A stretch of DNA of 49,489 bases from an uncultured Oscillibacter sp. (GTDB taxonomy: Bacteria > Bacillota > Clostridia > Oscillospirales > Oscillospiraceae): the NCBI RefSeq assembly GCF_900546705.1, contig NZ_URDP01000012.1, positions 1 through 49,489 of the forward strand. The letters run 5' to 3'. Each line of letters opens with the position of its first letter. The first letter of the stretch is position 1. Below are positions 31,959 through 40,560 of the stretch, piece by piece. Under the pieces are notes generated by a model. That model saw only the letters and a list, made by a program, of their open reading frames with translations. It did no database searches and was not told where the DNA came from. Both the position numbers and the translations under genes were made by a program.

Positions 31959-33308
31959 ATGGACAGAAAACTCACGGGAAAGGAATATCTCTTCCTTTCC
32001 TCCATGCTCTTCGGCCTGTTTTTCGGGGCCGGCAACCTGATCTTCCCCGTCCACATGGGACAGCAGTCCGGCTCCGCCGTATGGGCTGCCGCCGCCGGAT
32101 TCTGCCTCACCGGCGTAGGACTGCCGCTTTTGGGCATCGCGGCTCTGGGTGCTTCCCGCAGCGACGGTCTTTTTGAGCTCAGCTCCCTGGTGGGCCGCAA
32201 ATACAGCTACTTTTTCACCTGCCTGCTGTATCTGACCATAGGGCCTCTGTTTGCCATTCCCCGCACGGCCACAGTCTCTTTCTCCGTGGGCATCCAGCCC
32301 CTGCTGCCCCAGGAGCACACGCAGATCGCCCTGTGCATCTTCTCGGCGCTGTTCTTTTTGATTGTGCTGTACTTCTCCCTGCGTCCCTCCGGCATTCTCA
32401 CCTGGGTGGGAAAGATCCTCAACCCGCTGTTTCTGGTGTTTCTGGCCATTCTCACCGTCACCGCCCTGGTCCAGCCCATGAGTGCCGTGGGCGCCTCGGA
32501 GCCCACCGGCGCCTACGCGACAACCAGTTTTTTCCAGGGTTTTCTGGACGGCTACAACACCATGGACGCCCCGGCGGCCCTGGCTTTCGGCATCGTGCTC
32601 ATCACAGCCATCCGCGGGCTCGGCGTCCAGTCCCCGGGTGCCATCTCCGTCAGCACGGTCAAGGCGGGATTTTTCAGCTCCGTGCTTATGGCGGGCATCT
32701 ATGTGATGCTGGCAGTGGTGGGCGCCCAGTCCCGGGCAGTATACGGCATCTGCGCTGACGGCGGCGAAGCCCTCTATCGGATCGCCACCCACTACTTCGG
32801 CACTCTGGGCGGCGTGCTGCTGGGCATCACCGTTACCGTGGCCTGCCTGAAAACGGCCATCGGCCTCATCACCTCCTGCGCCGCCACCTTTGAAGAGCTG
32901 TTCCCCCGCTCCCTGAGCTACAGGACCTACGCAGTGATTTTCTGCGTGTTCTCCTTCGCTGTGGCCAACTTCGGACTCAGTCAGATCATTCTCTTGTCAT
33001 TGCCGGTGTTGATGTTCCTCTATCCCCTGACCATCACCCTGACGCTGCTGGGCCTTACCGGCCGGTGGTTCGGCTATGACCGGCGGGTGTTCGTGGCCGT
33101 AACGGTACCCACCGCCCTGGCCGCCGCGCTGGATTTTCTCCGCTCCCTGCCCGCAGGTGCCCAGGAACTGCTCCACACCCAGATGATCCTGGAACCTGCC
33201 GCCCGGGTACTGCCCTTCTTCTCCCTGGGCATGGGATGGGTCATCCCCGCCTGTCTGGGACTTGTCGTAGGCCTGTGCCTGCACATATTCAGCCGGAAAA
33301 GCGCCTGA
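31959..33308 (+). CDS. brnQ: BrnQ-family branched-chain amino acid:cation symporter
   Basis: Imports Leu, Ile and Val with Na+. The 449-residue protein has about twelve membrane helices and typical LIVCS sequence: MLFGLFFGAGNLIFPVHMGQ at the N terminus, YLTIGPLFAIPRTATVSFSV near residue 90, and NTMDAPAALAFG in mid-protein. It is the second gene after recG, an unusual functional neighbour but with no terminator between. The ATG has a GAGAGGAG site. It ends at a strong hairpin. Confidence 0.95.
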   Translation: MDRKLTGKEYLFLSSMLFGLFFGAGNLIFPVHMGQQSGSAVWAAAAGFCLTGVGLPLLGIAALGASRSDGLFELSSLVGRKYSYFFTCLLYLTIGPLFAIPRTATVSFSVGIQPLLPQEHTQIALCIFSALFFLIVLYFSLRPSGILTWVGKILNPLFLVFLAILTVTALVQPMSAVGASEPTGAYATTSFFQGFLDGYNTMDAPAALAFGIVLITAIRGLGVQSPGAISVSTVKAGFFSSVLMAGIYVMLAVVGAQSRAVYGICADGGEALYRIATHYFGTLGGVLLGITVTVACLKTAIGLITSCAATFEELFPRSLSYRTYAVIFCVFSFAVANFGLSQIILLSLPVLMFLYPLTITLTLLGLTGRWFGYDRRVFVAVTVPTALAAALDFLRSLPAGAQELLHTQMILEPAARVLPFFSLGMGWVIPACLGLVVGLCLHIFSRKSA

Positions 33309-33310
33309 AC

Positions 33311-33352
33311 AAAAAAGCAGCCTCCCATTTGAAAATGGGAGGCTGCTTTTTT
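33311..33352. terminator. Bidirectional terminator after brnQ
   Basis: AAAAAAGCAGCCTCCCATTT/AAATGGGAGGCTGCTTTTTT stem with A and T runs; it converges with the end of the FCD gene. Confidence 0.95.
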
Positions 33353-33354
33353 CT

Positions 33355-33783
33355 TTACAAATGTCCCCGGTTCAGCTCCCGGGTGTAGAGCCTGGTCACG
33401 TACTGCATGTGGGAGCGCATGATCTGCTCGGCCCGCTCCGGCTCGTTGGCAAGGATGGCCACCATGATGTTCCAGTGCTGGCTGGCGGACTGGTCATCCA
33501 CCTCCGGCAGCAGGGCCCGGTTGCGGCTGAGGTACTCGGTGATCTGTACCATCAGACTCTGGAGGCTGCGGCGCAGGTACTCGTTGTCTGCAATATCCGC
33601 TACCGCCAGGTGAAAGTCAAAGTCCCGTTCCAGCTGATAGTCCACATCCCGGGCAATGGCGTAGCTGAGGGGCTGGCGCAGCTTGTCGCCGTCCGCCGCC
33701 ACGGCCTTCTGGGCCGCCAGATACACCAGAGCGCACTCCAATGCCGCCCGGGTCTCCAATAATTTTTCAAACTGCGATTCCAT
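33355..33783 (-). CDS. Free-standing FCD ligand-binding domain protein
   Basis: The 142-residue protein is the effector-binding FCD domain of GntR/FadR regulators, all helical, with the likely metal ligands DFDFHLAVADIADN (Asp and His), QHWNIMVAI and RSHMQYV in the right order. The winged helix-turn-helix that normally precedes FCD is absent: there are only 8 residues before the domain, a good ribosome binding site (GGAGGAGAG) at the ATG, and an intact upstream gene ending at 33802. It therefore looks like a genuine standalone binding domain, not a frameshift. It is the third gene of mtaB-yfbR-FCD. Its ligand is unknown. Confidence 0.82.
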   Translation of the reverse strand: MESQFEKLLETRAALECALVYLAAQKAVAADGDKLRQPLSYAIARDVDYQLERDFDFHLAVADIADNEYLRRSLQSLMVQITEYLSRNRALLPEVDDQSASQHWNIMVAILANEPERAEQIMRSHMQYVTRLYTRELNRGHL

Positions 33784-33801
33784 ATCTCTCTCCTCCCCAG
33801 G

Positions 33802-34386
33802 TCACTTCAGCTGGTCCAGCGTCAGAGAGAAACTGTCCAGGAATGTGTCCATAAAATACTGCACTTCCGGCAGACCGTAGCTCTCCAGGGCCGCGCGGGT
33901 CTGCTCCGCCGCCTGGCGGAACTCCCCGTTGCCCGCCTTGAGCTCCTCCAGGCACTTGATGTACGCCGACAGCTTGTCCGCCGCCTTCACCAGTGCCGCC
34001 GTCTCGCCGTCGCGCACTTCCAGCACAGGCGCATAGGCCGCCTGCAGCTGCGGCGGCACCATGTCCAAAAGCCGCCGGGCCGCCACCGCCTCCACGTCCT
34101 TATAGGCCGTGCGGATGGCGGGGTTCATATACTTGATGGGCGTTGGCATATCGCCGGTAAAAATCTCGCCGGCGTCGTGGTAGAGCGCCGCCACCGCCAC
34201 GGCCCCGGCGTCCACGCTGCCGCCGAAACGCTCATTGCGGATCACCGCCAGGGCATGGGCCAGCACCGCCACCTGATGGCTGTGCTCCTGAACGTTCTCC
34301 GGCGCGGTGTTGCGCATGAGCGCCCAGCGCTGGATAAAACGCATACGAAAAATGTAGGCAAAAAAATGGCTTTTCAAGGGGCTCAC
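33802..34386 (-). CDS. yfbR: 5'-deoxynucleotidase YfbR (HD domain)
   Basis: Hydrolyses 5'-deoxynucleoside monophosphates such as dAMP. The 194-residue HD-domain protein has the family start FFAYIFRMRFIQRWALMRNTAPENVQEHSHQ (H-containing), then AALYHDAGE (HD pair) and PTPIKYMNPAI near residues 80-92, followed by the distal Asp of VKAADKLSAY. It starts with GTG 34386, which overlaps the mtaB stop by four bases (GTGA), so translation is coupled. The presence in a tRNA-modification operon is unexplained. Confidence 0.93.
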   Translation of the reverse strand: MSPLKSHFFAYIFRMRFIQRWALMRNTAPENVQEHSHQVAVLAHALAVIRNERFGGSVDAGAVAVAALYHDAGEIFTGDMPTPIKYMNPAIRTAYKDVEAVAARRLLDMVPPQLQAAYAPVLEVRDGETAALVKAADKLSAYIKCLEELKAGNGEFRQAAEQTRAALESYGLPEVQYFMDTFLDSFSLTLDQLK

Positions 34387-35669
34387 TCCTCGATCTTTCC
34401 GAACAGCACCCGCCCGTCGGTGCCGGTGATGCGGACGGAACGGACCTCATTGTGCAAATTCTCCCCGTCGGCCAATACCTCCATGTAGTTGGGGGCATGT
34501 CCGGAATAGCGGCCGTCCTTGGGCTGCTCGAAGAGCACCGGGTATACCTCGCCCACGCAGCTCTCCAGATACGCCTGGTGCATCCCGGCGGCCACCTGGG
34601 CCGCCCGGCGGGCCCGTTCCTCTTTGACCTGGGGACTCACCTGCTCCATCTTGGCCGCCGGCGTACCGGGACGGATGGAGTAGGGGAACAGGTGCATCTG
34701 GGCAAAGCCGCACTTACGGATAAAGTCCAGCGTGGTGGAAAACTCCTCCTCCGTCTCACCGGGGAAGCCCACGATCATATCCGTGGTGACGGCAGGGCGG
34801 TGGAAATGACGGTTCAAAAGTTCCACGGACTGAAAATACCGCGCCGTATCGTACTTGCGGTTCATGCGCTGCAAGGTGGCGTCGCAGCCGCTCTGCATGG
34901 AAAGGTGGAACTGAGGGCACAGCGTGGGGATGGCCGCCGCCCGGCGGCAGAACTCCTCCGTGACCGTGCGGGGCTCCAGACTGCCCAGCCGCAGCCGCAC
35001 GCCGGGTACTGCCGCCGCCACCGCCTCCAAAAGGTCGATGAGGCTCTTGCCGCACTTGAGATCCTGGCCCCAGGAGGAGATTTCAATGCCGGTGATGACA
35101 ATCTCCCGGTACCCCTGGTGTGCCAGCTGCCGGGCCTGGTCCACCGCCACGTCCAGCGGTGCCGAGCGCACCGGCCCCCGGGCGTAGGGGATGATGCAGT
35201 AGGAGCAGAAGTTTACGCACCCGTCCTCCACCTTCAGCATGGCACGGGTGCGGTTGTCCATTCCGCCGGCGGGCAGCACCTCGAAGGTGCGCCGGTCAAA
35301 GGAGCGGTCAATGGACTCGATGAGCCGCCGCTCCCGGGCGGCCTCCTCCAGAAGGTCCAGAAACCCCGCCCGATCGCCGGTGCCGGAAATCAGGTCCACA
35401 TCCAGCGTCCGCATCTCCTCGGCGTGGGTCTGGGGATAACACCCGCATACAGCCAGCAGGGCGCCGGGATGCTCCCGCCGCACCCGGTGAAGCACTTTCC
35501 TGGACTTCTGGTCACTGACGGCGGTGACGGAGCAGGTATTGACCACATAGGCATCCGCCGCGTCCGCAAAGTCCACCACCTGGTGGCCCCGGCCGCGCAG
35601 CAGCTGCTCCATGGCCTGGGTCTCATATTGATTCATTTTGCACCCCAAGGTGTAAAAGGCAACTTTCAT
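34383..35669 (-). CDS. mtaB: tRNA (N6-threonylcarbamoyladenosine(37)-C2)-methylthiotransferase MtaB
   Basis: Adds a methylthio group to t6A37 of tRNAs reading ANN codons. The 428-residue protein has the UPF0004 domain (CKMN C10, NTCSVT, CGCYPQ), the radical-SAM cluster motif CVNFCSYC (about residues 146-153), and a TRAM domain at the C terminus (about 365-428). Two [4Fe-4S] clusters are expected. ATG 35669 has AAGGAGATTCC upstream; the frame's earlier extension has no homology. It leads the operon with yfbR and the FCD protein. A cysteine desulfurase is divergent next to it. Confidence 0.95.
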   Translation of the reverse strand: MKVAFYTLGCKMNQYETQAMEQLLRGRGHQVVDFADAADAYVVNTCSVTAVSDQKSRKVLHRVRREHPGALLAVCGCYPQTHAEEMRTLDVDLISGTGDRAGFLDLLEEAARERRLIESIDRSFDRRTFEVLPAGGMDNRTRAMLKVEDGCVNFCSYCIIPYARGPVRSAPLDVAVDQARQLAHQGYREIVITGIEISSWGQDLKCGKSLIDLLEAVAAAVPGVRLRLGSLEPRTVTEEFCRRAAAIPTLCPQFHLSMQSGCDATLQRMNRKYDTARYFQSVELLNRHFHRPAVTTDMIVGFPGETEEEFSTTLDFIRKCGFAQMHLFPYSIRPGTPAAKMEQVSPQVKEERARRAAQVAAGMHQAYLESCVGEVYPVLFEQPKDGRYSGHAPNYMEVLADGENLHNEVRSVRITGTDGRVLFGKIEE

Positions 35670-35678
35670 GGAATCTCC

Positions 35679-35707
35679 TTGCACTTTCCTGGAATTCTTT
35701 ATATAAT
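35679..35707 (+). promoter_or_regulatory. Promoter of the cysteine desulfurase operon
   Basis: TTGCAC (35679-35684), 17 bases, then TATAAT (35702-35707). The -35 lies next to the mtaB ribosome binding site, and transcription would start near 35714, running through the mtaB promoter region. Confidence 0.6.
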
Positions 35708-35727
35708 GGTTAGGCTGTTTTTTATTC

Positions 35728-35756
35728 ATTATACTTTGATTTTCTCCGTTGGGCAA
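35728..35756 (-). promoter_or_regulatory. Promoter of the mtaB operon
   Basis: TTGCCC (35751-35756), 17 bases, then TATAAT (35728-35733) on the minus strand. The start would be near 35721, facing the plus promoter. Confidence 0.7.
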
Positions 35757-35779
35757 CCCCCAATGAAAGGAGCCTTGCT

Positions 35780-36916
35780 ATGGTTTATCTGGATCACGCC
35801 GCCACCACACCGGTCCCCCGGGCCGTGGCGGACGAGATGTATGCGGTATTGACGGAGCGCTTCGGCAATCCCAGTTCCCAATATCCCATGGGGCTGGAGA
35901 TGAAAAAGCAGGTAGAGGCGTGGCGGGCCATTGTGGCAAAGGCCCTGGGCTGCCAGACCGGAGAGCTGTACTTCACCTCCTGCGGCACCGAGGGCGACGC
36001 CTGGGCCATTACCGCCGGCTGCTGGCAAAACCGCCGGGTGGGCAAACACATCGTCACCACCGCCGTGGAGCACAGCGCCGTGCTGGAAAGCTGCCGCTGG
36101 ATGGAAAAGCAGGGCTGGGAGGTCACTTATGTGGCTCCCGAGCCTGCTACGGGCCGCATCAGCGCCGAGGCCGTTCTGGACGCCGTCCGGCCGGATACGG
36201 CCCTGGTTTCGTGCATGCTGGTCAACAACGAGCTTGGCTGCGTGTACCCCATCACCGAAATTGCAAAAGGGCTGGCCGCCAAAAATCCCCAGACGCTGCT
36301 GCACACCGACGCTGTTCAGGGCTTTATGAAGGTCCCGTTCACCCCCAAGTCCTTGGGGGCGGACTTTGTCACCATCTCCGCCCATAAGATCGGCGGTCCC
36401 AAGGGCATCGGTGCGCTGTATATCGGCCAGCGGGTCCGCAATCCCCGGCCCCTGCTGCCCGGCGGCGGTCAGGAGAGCGGACTGCGCTCCGGCACGGAGG
36501 CCACCGCCCAGATTGCCGGCTTTGCCAAGGCGGTGGAGCTGCGCCAGGCGTTTTTGAAGGAGCACCCCCACCATTTGGAGGAGATCCGGGACTACGCCCG
36601 TGAAAAGCTTGCCCAGCTGCCGGATGTGCAGTTGATCGGCCAGGGGGACGCGCCCCACATTTTGTCCATCGCTATGGTGGGCTGGCCCAGTCAGAACATC
36701 GTCAACGACCTGGGCAGCCAGGGCATCTGCATCTCCGCCGGCTCTGCCTGCCACAAGGGCAAGCCCAGCCATGTGGTGGCGTCGCTGAAGCTGCCCAAAA
36801 AGACCGCCGGCAGCGTCATCCGTCTGAGCTTCGGCCCGGAGACCACCACCGCCGACATCGACGCGTGCGCCGCTGCCCTTGCCCGCCACCACGACACCCG
36901 CATGCCCATGCTCTGA
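35780..36916 (+). CDS. Cysteine desulfurase (NifS/IscS-type, class V aminotransferase)
   Basis: Removes sulfur from cysteine to form a protein persulfide for Fe-S clusters or thiolation. The 378-residue protein has the PLP lysine K203 in SAHKIGGPKG, the N-terminal LDHAATTPVPRAV, and the catalytic loop cysteine C324 in SAGSACHKGKPSHVV. The loop length resembles group I enzymes. No IscU scaffold is beside it. It stands divergent from the radical-SAM gene mtaB, a consumer of sulfur and clusters, which fits a supply role (inference). Followed by a MATE transporter and rlmA on the same strand. Confidence 0.93.
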   Translation: MVYLDHAATTPVPRAVADEMYAVLTERFGNPSSQYPMGLEMKKQVEAWRAIVAKALGCQTGELYFTSCGTEGDAWAITAGCWQNRRVGKHIVTTAVEHSAVLESCRWMEKQGWEVTYVAPEPATGRISAEAVLDAVRPDTALVSCMLVNNELGCVYPITEIAKGLAAKNPQTLLHTDAVQGFMKVPFTPKSLGADFVTISAHKIGGPKGIGALYIGQRVRNPRPLLPGGGQESGLRSGTEATAQIAGFAKAVELRQAFLKEHPHHLEEIRDYAREKLAQLPDVQLIGQGDAPHILSIAMVGWPSQNIVNDLGSQGICISAGSACHKGKPSHVVASLKLPKKTAGSVIRLSFGPETTTADIDACAAALARHHDTRMPML

Positions 36917-36959
36917 GCAGCCGGGACCATACGATAACCAAGTAAAGGAACAACCCGAC

Positions 36960-38345
36960 ATGTTACGTTATCTCCGCCGCCCGGCCGGCTTCTATAAGCG
37001 GCTTTTCCTGCTGGCTCTGCCGCTGATCCTGCAAAACCTGATTACCACCTCCCTGGGCTTTGTGGACACTTTCATGGTAGGTCTGCTGGGAGACACCCAG
37101 CTCTCCGCCGTCACCGCCGCCAACGCCCCCATTTACCTGGTTCAGGTCATTATCTTCGGCCTCATGAGCGGACTGACCATTCTGGTCAGCCAGTTCTGGG
37201 GCAAGGGGGACATGCTGGCCATCAACCGCTGCATGGGCATCGCCATGTACGCCGGCTTTACCATCGCCGCCTGTACGGCGGCAGCCATGTTCTTTTTCCC
37301 GCAGACGATTCTCTCTCTGGTGACCGACAACGCCCTTTTGATCACTGAGGGCTCCCCCTATCTGCGCATCGTGGGCATTTCCTACATCTTCAACGCCGTC
37401 AGCAGCGTGTATGTGAGCATGCAGCGCAGCGCGGAAAACCCCTTGTTCGGCATGCTGGTGTTCGCCACGTCCATGCTGCTCAATACCTTTTTGAACTACT
37501 GCTTTATCTTCGGCAATCTGGGCGCTCCGGCGCTGGGCGTTACCGGCGCCGCCATTGCCACACTGACCTCCCGCATCGTGGAGTTTTTGATCGTGGTGTG
37601 CTACGCCGCCCGCAGCCGTCGGGTCCCGCTGATTCCCCGCGCCCTGTTCCGGCCCGGTGCCGCCACAGTGCGTATGTACGTCAAGTACGCCACGCCGGTA
37701 CTGCTCAACGAAACGCTCTGGGGGCTGGGCACCACCATGATGACCGTCATCATGGGCCACATGGCCATCAGCGCGGACATGCTGGCCGCCTACGCCATCA
37801 TGGGCAACATCGACAAGTTCTCCACCGTCTCCTGCTTCGGTCTGGCGGGAGCCACCGCCGTCATCATCGGCAAACGGATCGGCGAGGGCGCCTCCAAGGA
37901 CGAGATCTATGATCTGAGCTGGTGTTTGCTGCTGGTGGCTCTGGGCCTGGGCGTACTGCTGGGTGCCGCCCTGGGCATCGCGCTGCCCGGGGTGTTCATT
38001 CCCTACCTCTATCCCCTGTTCTCCCTGTCCCCCACGGCCACGGAGGCAGCGGCCACCATGTGCGTGGTGTACCTGCTCACCATGCCTCTCAAATCCTTTG
38101 ACATTTCCAATATCACCGGTGTGCTCCGGGCCGGCGGCGACGCCGCCATGGCCTCCGTCATCGACCTGGTGCCCCTGTGGCTGACGGCGGTGCCTCTGGC
38201 CGCCCTGACAGCGCTGGTGCTGGACGCCCCTTTGATTTTCGTGTGCCTCGGTCTGTATGCGGAGAACTTCTTCAAGTGTCCCTGGGGCATCGTCCGCCTG
38301 CGCAGCCGGAAATGGATCAATGACGTAACCAGGAGTATCGCATGA
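36960..38345 (+). CDS. MATE-family efflux transporter (second)
   Basis: The 461-residue protein has twelve predicted helices, the N-terminal half PLILQNLITTSLGFVDTFMVGLLG, then QFWGKGDM (a typical MATE loop), and a pseudo-repeat in the second half (TPVLLNETLWGLGTTMMTVI). The exported substrate is unknown. ATG 36960 follows AAAGGA. Its stop overlaps the rlmA start as ATGA (38342-38345), giving translational coupling between an exporter and an rRNA methyltransferase. Confidence 0.92.
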   Translation: MLRYLRRPAGFYKRLFLLALPLILQNLITTSLGFVDTFMVGLLGDTQLSAVTAANAPIYLVQVIIFGLMSGLTILVSQFWGKGDMLAINRCMGIAMYAGFTIAACTAAAMFFFPQTILSLVTDNALLITEGSPYLRIVGISYIFNAVSSVYVSMQRSAENPLFGMLVFATSMLLNTFLNYCFIFGNLGAPALGVTGAAIATLTSRIVEFLIVVCYAARSRRVPLIPRALFRPGAATVRMYVKYATPVLLNETLWGLGTTMMTVIMGHMAISADMLAAYAIMGNIDKFSTVSCFGLAGATAVIIGKRIGEGASKDEIYDLSWCLLLVALGLGVLLGAALGIALPGVFIPYLYPLFSLSPTATEAAATMCVVYLLTMPLKSFDISNITGVLRAGGDAAMASVIDLVPLWLTAVPLAALTALVLDAPLIFVCLGLYAENFFKCPWGIVRLRSRKWINDVTRSIA

Positions 38346-39163
38346 GCTTTTTCTGTTGTCCCATCTGCGGTGCGCCGCTGCAGCGCGCCGGAGGCGCCCT
38401 GTGCTGCAGCCAGGGCCACAGCTTTGATACCGCCCGGGAGGGCTACACCCATCTGCTGCCCCCCAACCGCAAGCACTCCGCCGCCCCCGGCGACGACAAG
38501 GGCATGGCAGCAGCCCGCCGGGCATTTTTGTCCAAGGACTACTACGCCCCTCTGCGAGACACCCTGTGCGACCTGGCGGTGCGCCATACCGCCTCCGCTC
38601 CCGCCGTGCTGGACGCCGGCTGCGGTGAAGGGTACTACACCGGCGGCGTGTACCGTGCCCTCAAAGAGGCGGGGAAAGCGCCCCGCATGGCCGGCATCGA
38701 CATCTCCAAGTTCATCCTGCGCTATGCCGCCAAGGCGGAGAAGGACATTGAGTTCGCCGTGGCCTCCTCCTATCATCTGCCGGTGGCGGACCAGTCCGTG
38801 GATCTGCTGCTGGACTGCTTTTCTCCCCTGGCCATTGAGGAATTTTCCCGGGTTCTGCGCCCCGGCGGTTCCTTTTTCTACGTGGTGCCCGGCCCCATGC
38901 ACCTTTGGGAGATGAAGCAGGTGCTCTATGACACTCCCTATCCCAACGAGGAAAAGGAGACGCCCTATCCCGGCTTCCGGTATGAGGAGATCGTGCCGGT
39001 GGAGCACGCAGTGACGCTTCCCTCCCAGGAGGACATCCACGCCCTGTTCCAGATGACTCCCTACTTCTGGAAAACCCCCAGGGACGGCGTGGACCGTCTG
39101 GCGGCGCTGGAGACGCTTACTGTCCGCACGGACTTCCGCATTCACGTCTTTACCCGAATCTGA
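38342..39163 (+). CDS. rlmA: 23S rRNA (guanine-N1)-methyltransferase RlmA-type
   Basis: Methylates G745 or G748 in 23S rRNA helix 35, near the macrolide exit tunnel. The 273-residue protein has an N-terminal zinc finger, C6-xx-C9 and C22-xxx-H26, then a Rossmann methyltransferase with the SAM motif VLDAGCGEGYYTGG (about residues 89-102) and AGIDISKF. This is the RlmAI/RlmAII (TlrB) architecture. Gram-positive members modify G748 and can affect tylosin binding; it is linked here to a MATE exporter. It ends at 39163 in a hairpin. Confidence 0.92.
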   Translation: MSFFCCPICGAPLQRAGGALCCSQGHSFDTAREGYTHLLPPNRKHSAAPGDDKGMAAARRAFLSKDYYAPLRDTLCDLAVRHTASAPAVLDAGCGEGYYTGGVYRALKEAGKAPRMAGIDISKFILRYAAKAEKDIEFAVASSYHLPVADQSVDLLLDCFSPLAIEEFSRVLRPGGSFFYVVPGPMHLWEMKQVLYDTPYPNEEKETPYPGFRYEEIVPVEHAVTLPSQEDIHALFQMTPYFWKTPRDGVDRLAALETLTVRTDFRIHVFTRI

Positions 39164-39199
39164 AAAGAGCCCCGCGGCAGATGCCGCAGGGCTCTTTTT
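39163..39199. terminator. Terminator after rlmA
   Basis: AAAAGAGCCCCGCGGCA/TGCCGCAGGGCTCTTTTT imperfect stem, with A and T runs. It also ends the converging acyltransferase gene. Confidence 0.92.
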
Positions 39200-39201
39200 G
39201 A

Positions 39202-40245
39202 TTACCGGGCTGAGATCTTCTCCCGGCTCTGACGCAGAAATACCGACCGGACCGCGCCCACAGCTGTATCCACGCACCAGGCACCCGGTATGGCCAGCGC
39301 CGTCACCGCCGCCAGCTGCAGCAGCATCCCCCGCATGCCGACGGCAAACACCGGCTCCATCCGCAGCCGCGTGAGAATCAGCACATGGCCGAAGTACACC
39401 GTCATGGAATGGCGGGCCAGAAACGCCGTCACCGGCCGCAGCCACCTGAGATGGGCAGCCAGGGGCGGCCACAGGGCAAATACTGCCAGCAGCACCAGAG
39501 GGGTATGGACGTTGAGCGTACTCTTGATGGCCTCAATGTCCCCGGTGGCCTTGCTCTCCAGCACATATAATCCGGTGAACACCACCGCCGCCGCAGCAAT
39601 GGCCGCTCTGTGCCGGGCCGCAAACTGCTGCAGGCGGCCAAGGTTTTCCCGGGTGGCCGCCATGCCCAGCACAAAGTAGAAAAGCCACGTGGGAAACAGC
39701 TGCCACAGATAGGGCCGCAGGGGGCCGGGGATGACGGAAAATCCCCCACGCTGCACCACGATGAGCTTTTCCACCCCGTAGGTGACGAGAAACGCGCCCA
39801 GCAGACAGCCGGGCGTCGACCGCTCCATCCACCGGCGCAGCAGCGGATAGAGCAGGTACAGCTGGAATATAATCGTAATAAAATACAGGTGGGGCGCCGC
39901 CTGTCCCAGCAAAAACCGGCGCACCAGAATGCCGGGGGTCAGGGACTGGTTTTCATACAGGGTATAGGCCACAAACCAGCACACGTAGGGAATCCCCAGC
40001 TTCCCGAACCGCCGCCGGTAAAACTTTGCAGGCGGCAGCGGCTTTCCCAGTCCCAGCGACGCACCCGAGAGCAGCACGAACAGCGGCACGGCAAACCGGG
40101 CCGCCTGGTTCATGACATACGCCAGGTTCATCCCGCCCAGCAAAAAGCGGCTCCCCGCCCCGATATAAGGGGCGGTCACATGAATGGCAATGACCGCCAG
40201 CATGGACACCACCCGCGCCGCGTCCAGCTCTTCCACCTTTTTCAT
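39202..40245 (-). CDS. Acyltransferase 3 family membrane protein
   Basis: The 347-residue protein has ten or so membrane helices with the family opening ELDAARVVSMLAVIAIHVTAP (a His in the first helix is the proposed catalytic residue) and R-containing motifs LYFITIIFQLYLLYPLLRRW and SMTVYFGHVLI near the C terminus. This family O-acetylates peptidoglycan, capsules, exopolysaccharide or lipids. The substrate cannot be decided. ATG 40245 follows AAAGGAGGACC. It is monocistronic, with its own promoter. Confidence 0.88.
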   Translation of the reverse strand: MKKVEELDAARVVSMLAVIAIHVTAPYIGAGSRFLLGGMNLAYVMNQAARFAVPLFVLLSGASLGLGKPLPPAKFYRRRFGKLGIPYVCWFVAYTLYENQSLTPGILVRRFLLGQAAPHLYFITIIFQLYLLYPLLRRWMERSTPGCLLGAFLVTYGVEKLIVVQRGGFSVIPGPLRPYLWQLFPTWLFYFVLGMAATRENLGRLQQFAARHRAAIAAAAVVFTGLYVLESKATGDIEAIKSTLNVHTPLVLLAVFALWPPLAAHLRWLRPVTAFLARHSMTVYFGHVLILTRLRMEPVFAVGMRGMLLQLAAVTALAIPGAWCVDTAVGAVRSVFLRQSREKISAR

Positions 40246-40314
40246 GCAGATGGTCCTCCTTTTTCCAGCCAGCCCTGCTGTTTCGCCGAAAGCGGCCCTG
40301 TTCCATATTTTCGT

Positions 40315-40343
40315 ATCATACCATTTGGTTCTGGTTTTTTCAA
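40315..40343 (-). promoter_or_regulatory. Promoter of the acyltransferase gene
   Basis: TTGAAA (40338-40343), 17 bases, then TATGAT (40315-40320) on the minus strand. Confidence 0.78.
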
Positions 40344-40423
40344 CCATTTGCGCTGTGCGCCGCCTCTTTGCTCCGCCTGGGCCAGCAGCGGTTCCGCGGC
40401 CTCTCCCCCCGGCGGAAATGCCG

Positions 40424-40452
40424 TTGACTCCGCCAGGCGGAAGGAGTATGAT
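40424..40452 (+). promoter_or_regulatory. Promoter of the dicarboxylate symporter gene
   Basis: TTGACT (40424-40429), 17 bases, then TATGAT (40447-40452). The leader of about 100 nt has GC-rich inverted repeats but no recognisable riboswitch. Confidence 0.78.
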
Positions 40453-40560
40453 GAAATAAAATCACAGCGGCCGGGCCGCTGGAAACCAGGGAAGGAGGGG
40501 CAAGATCCGCCGCGCCCGCGGGGTGCGAAAAAATGTGTATATGAGAGGGGTAACGTTCGT

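Larger units (their letters stand above)
40246..40560. other. Intergenic region with divergent promoters
   Basis: This 315-base stretch separates two divergent genes. It has a TTGAAA-N17-TATGAT promoter for the acyltransferase, a TTGACT-N17-TATGAT promoter for the symporter and GC-rich inverted repeats around 40471-40480. I see no protein gene in it. A seven-codon frame at 40541-40564 overlaps the symporter ATG but has no ribosome binding site. Confidence 0.75.

Noticed and set aside
33355..33801. The FCD gene as a frameshifted GntR regulator.
   Set aside because: No winged-helix remnant lies upstream; only 18 bases separate it from an intact yfbR gene, and it has its own ribosome binding site.
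36963..38525. A 520-codon minus-strand frame antisense to the MATE gene.
   Set aside because: Low-complexity His/Gly/Gln-rich translation with no start signal; the coding strand is clear.
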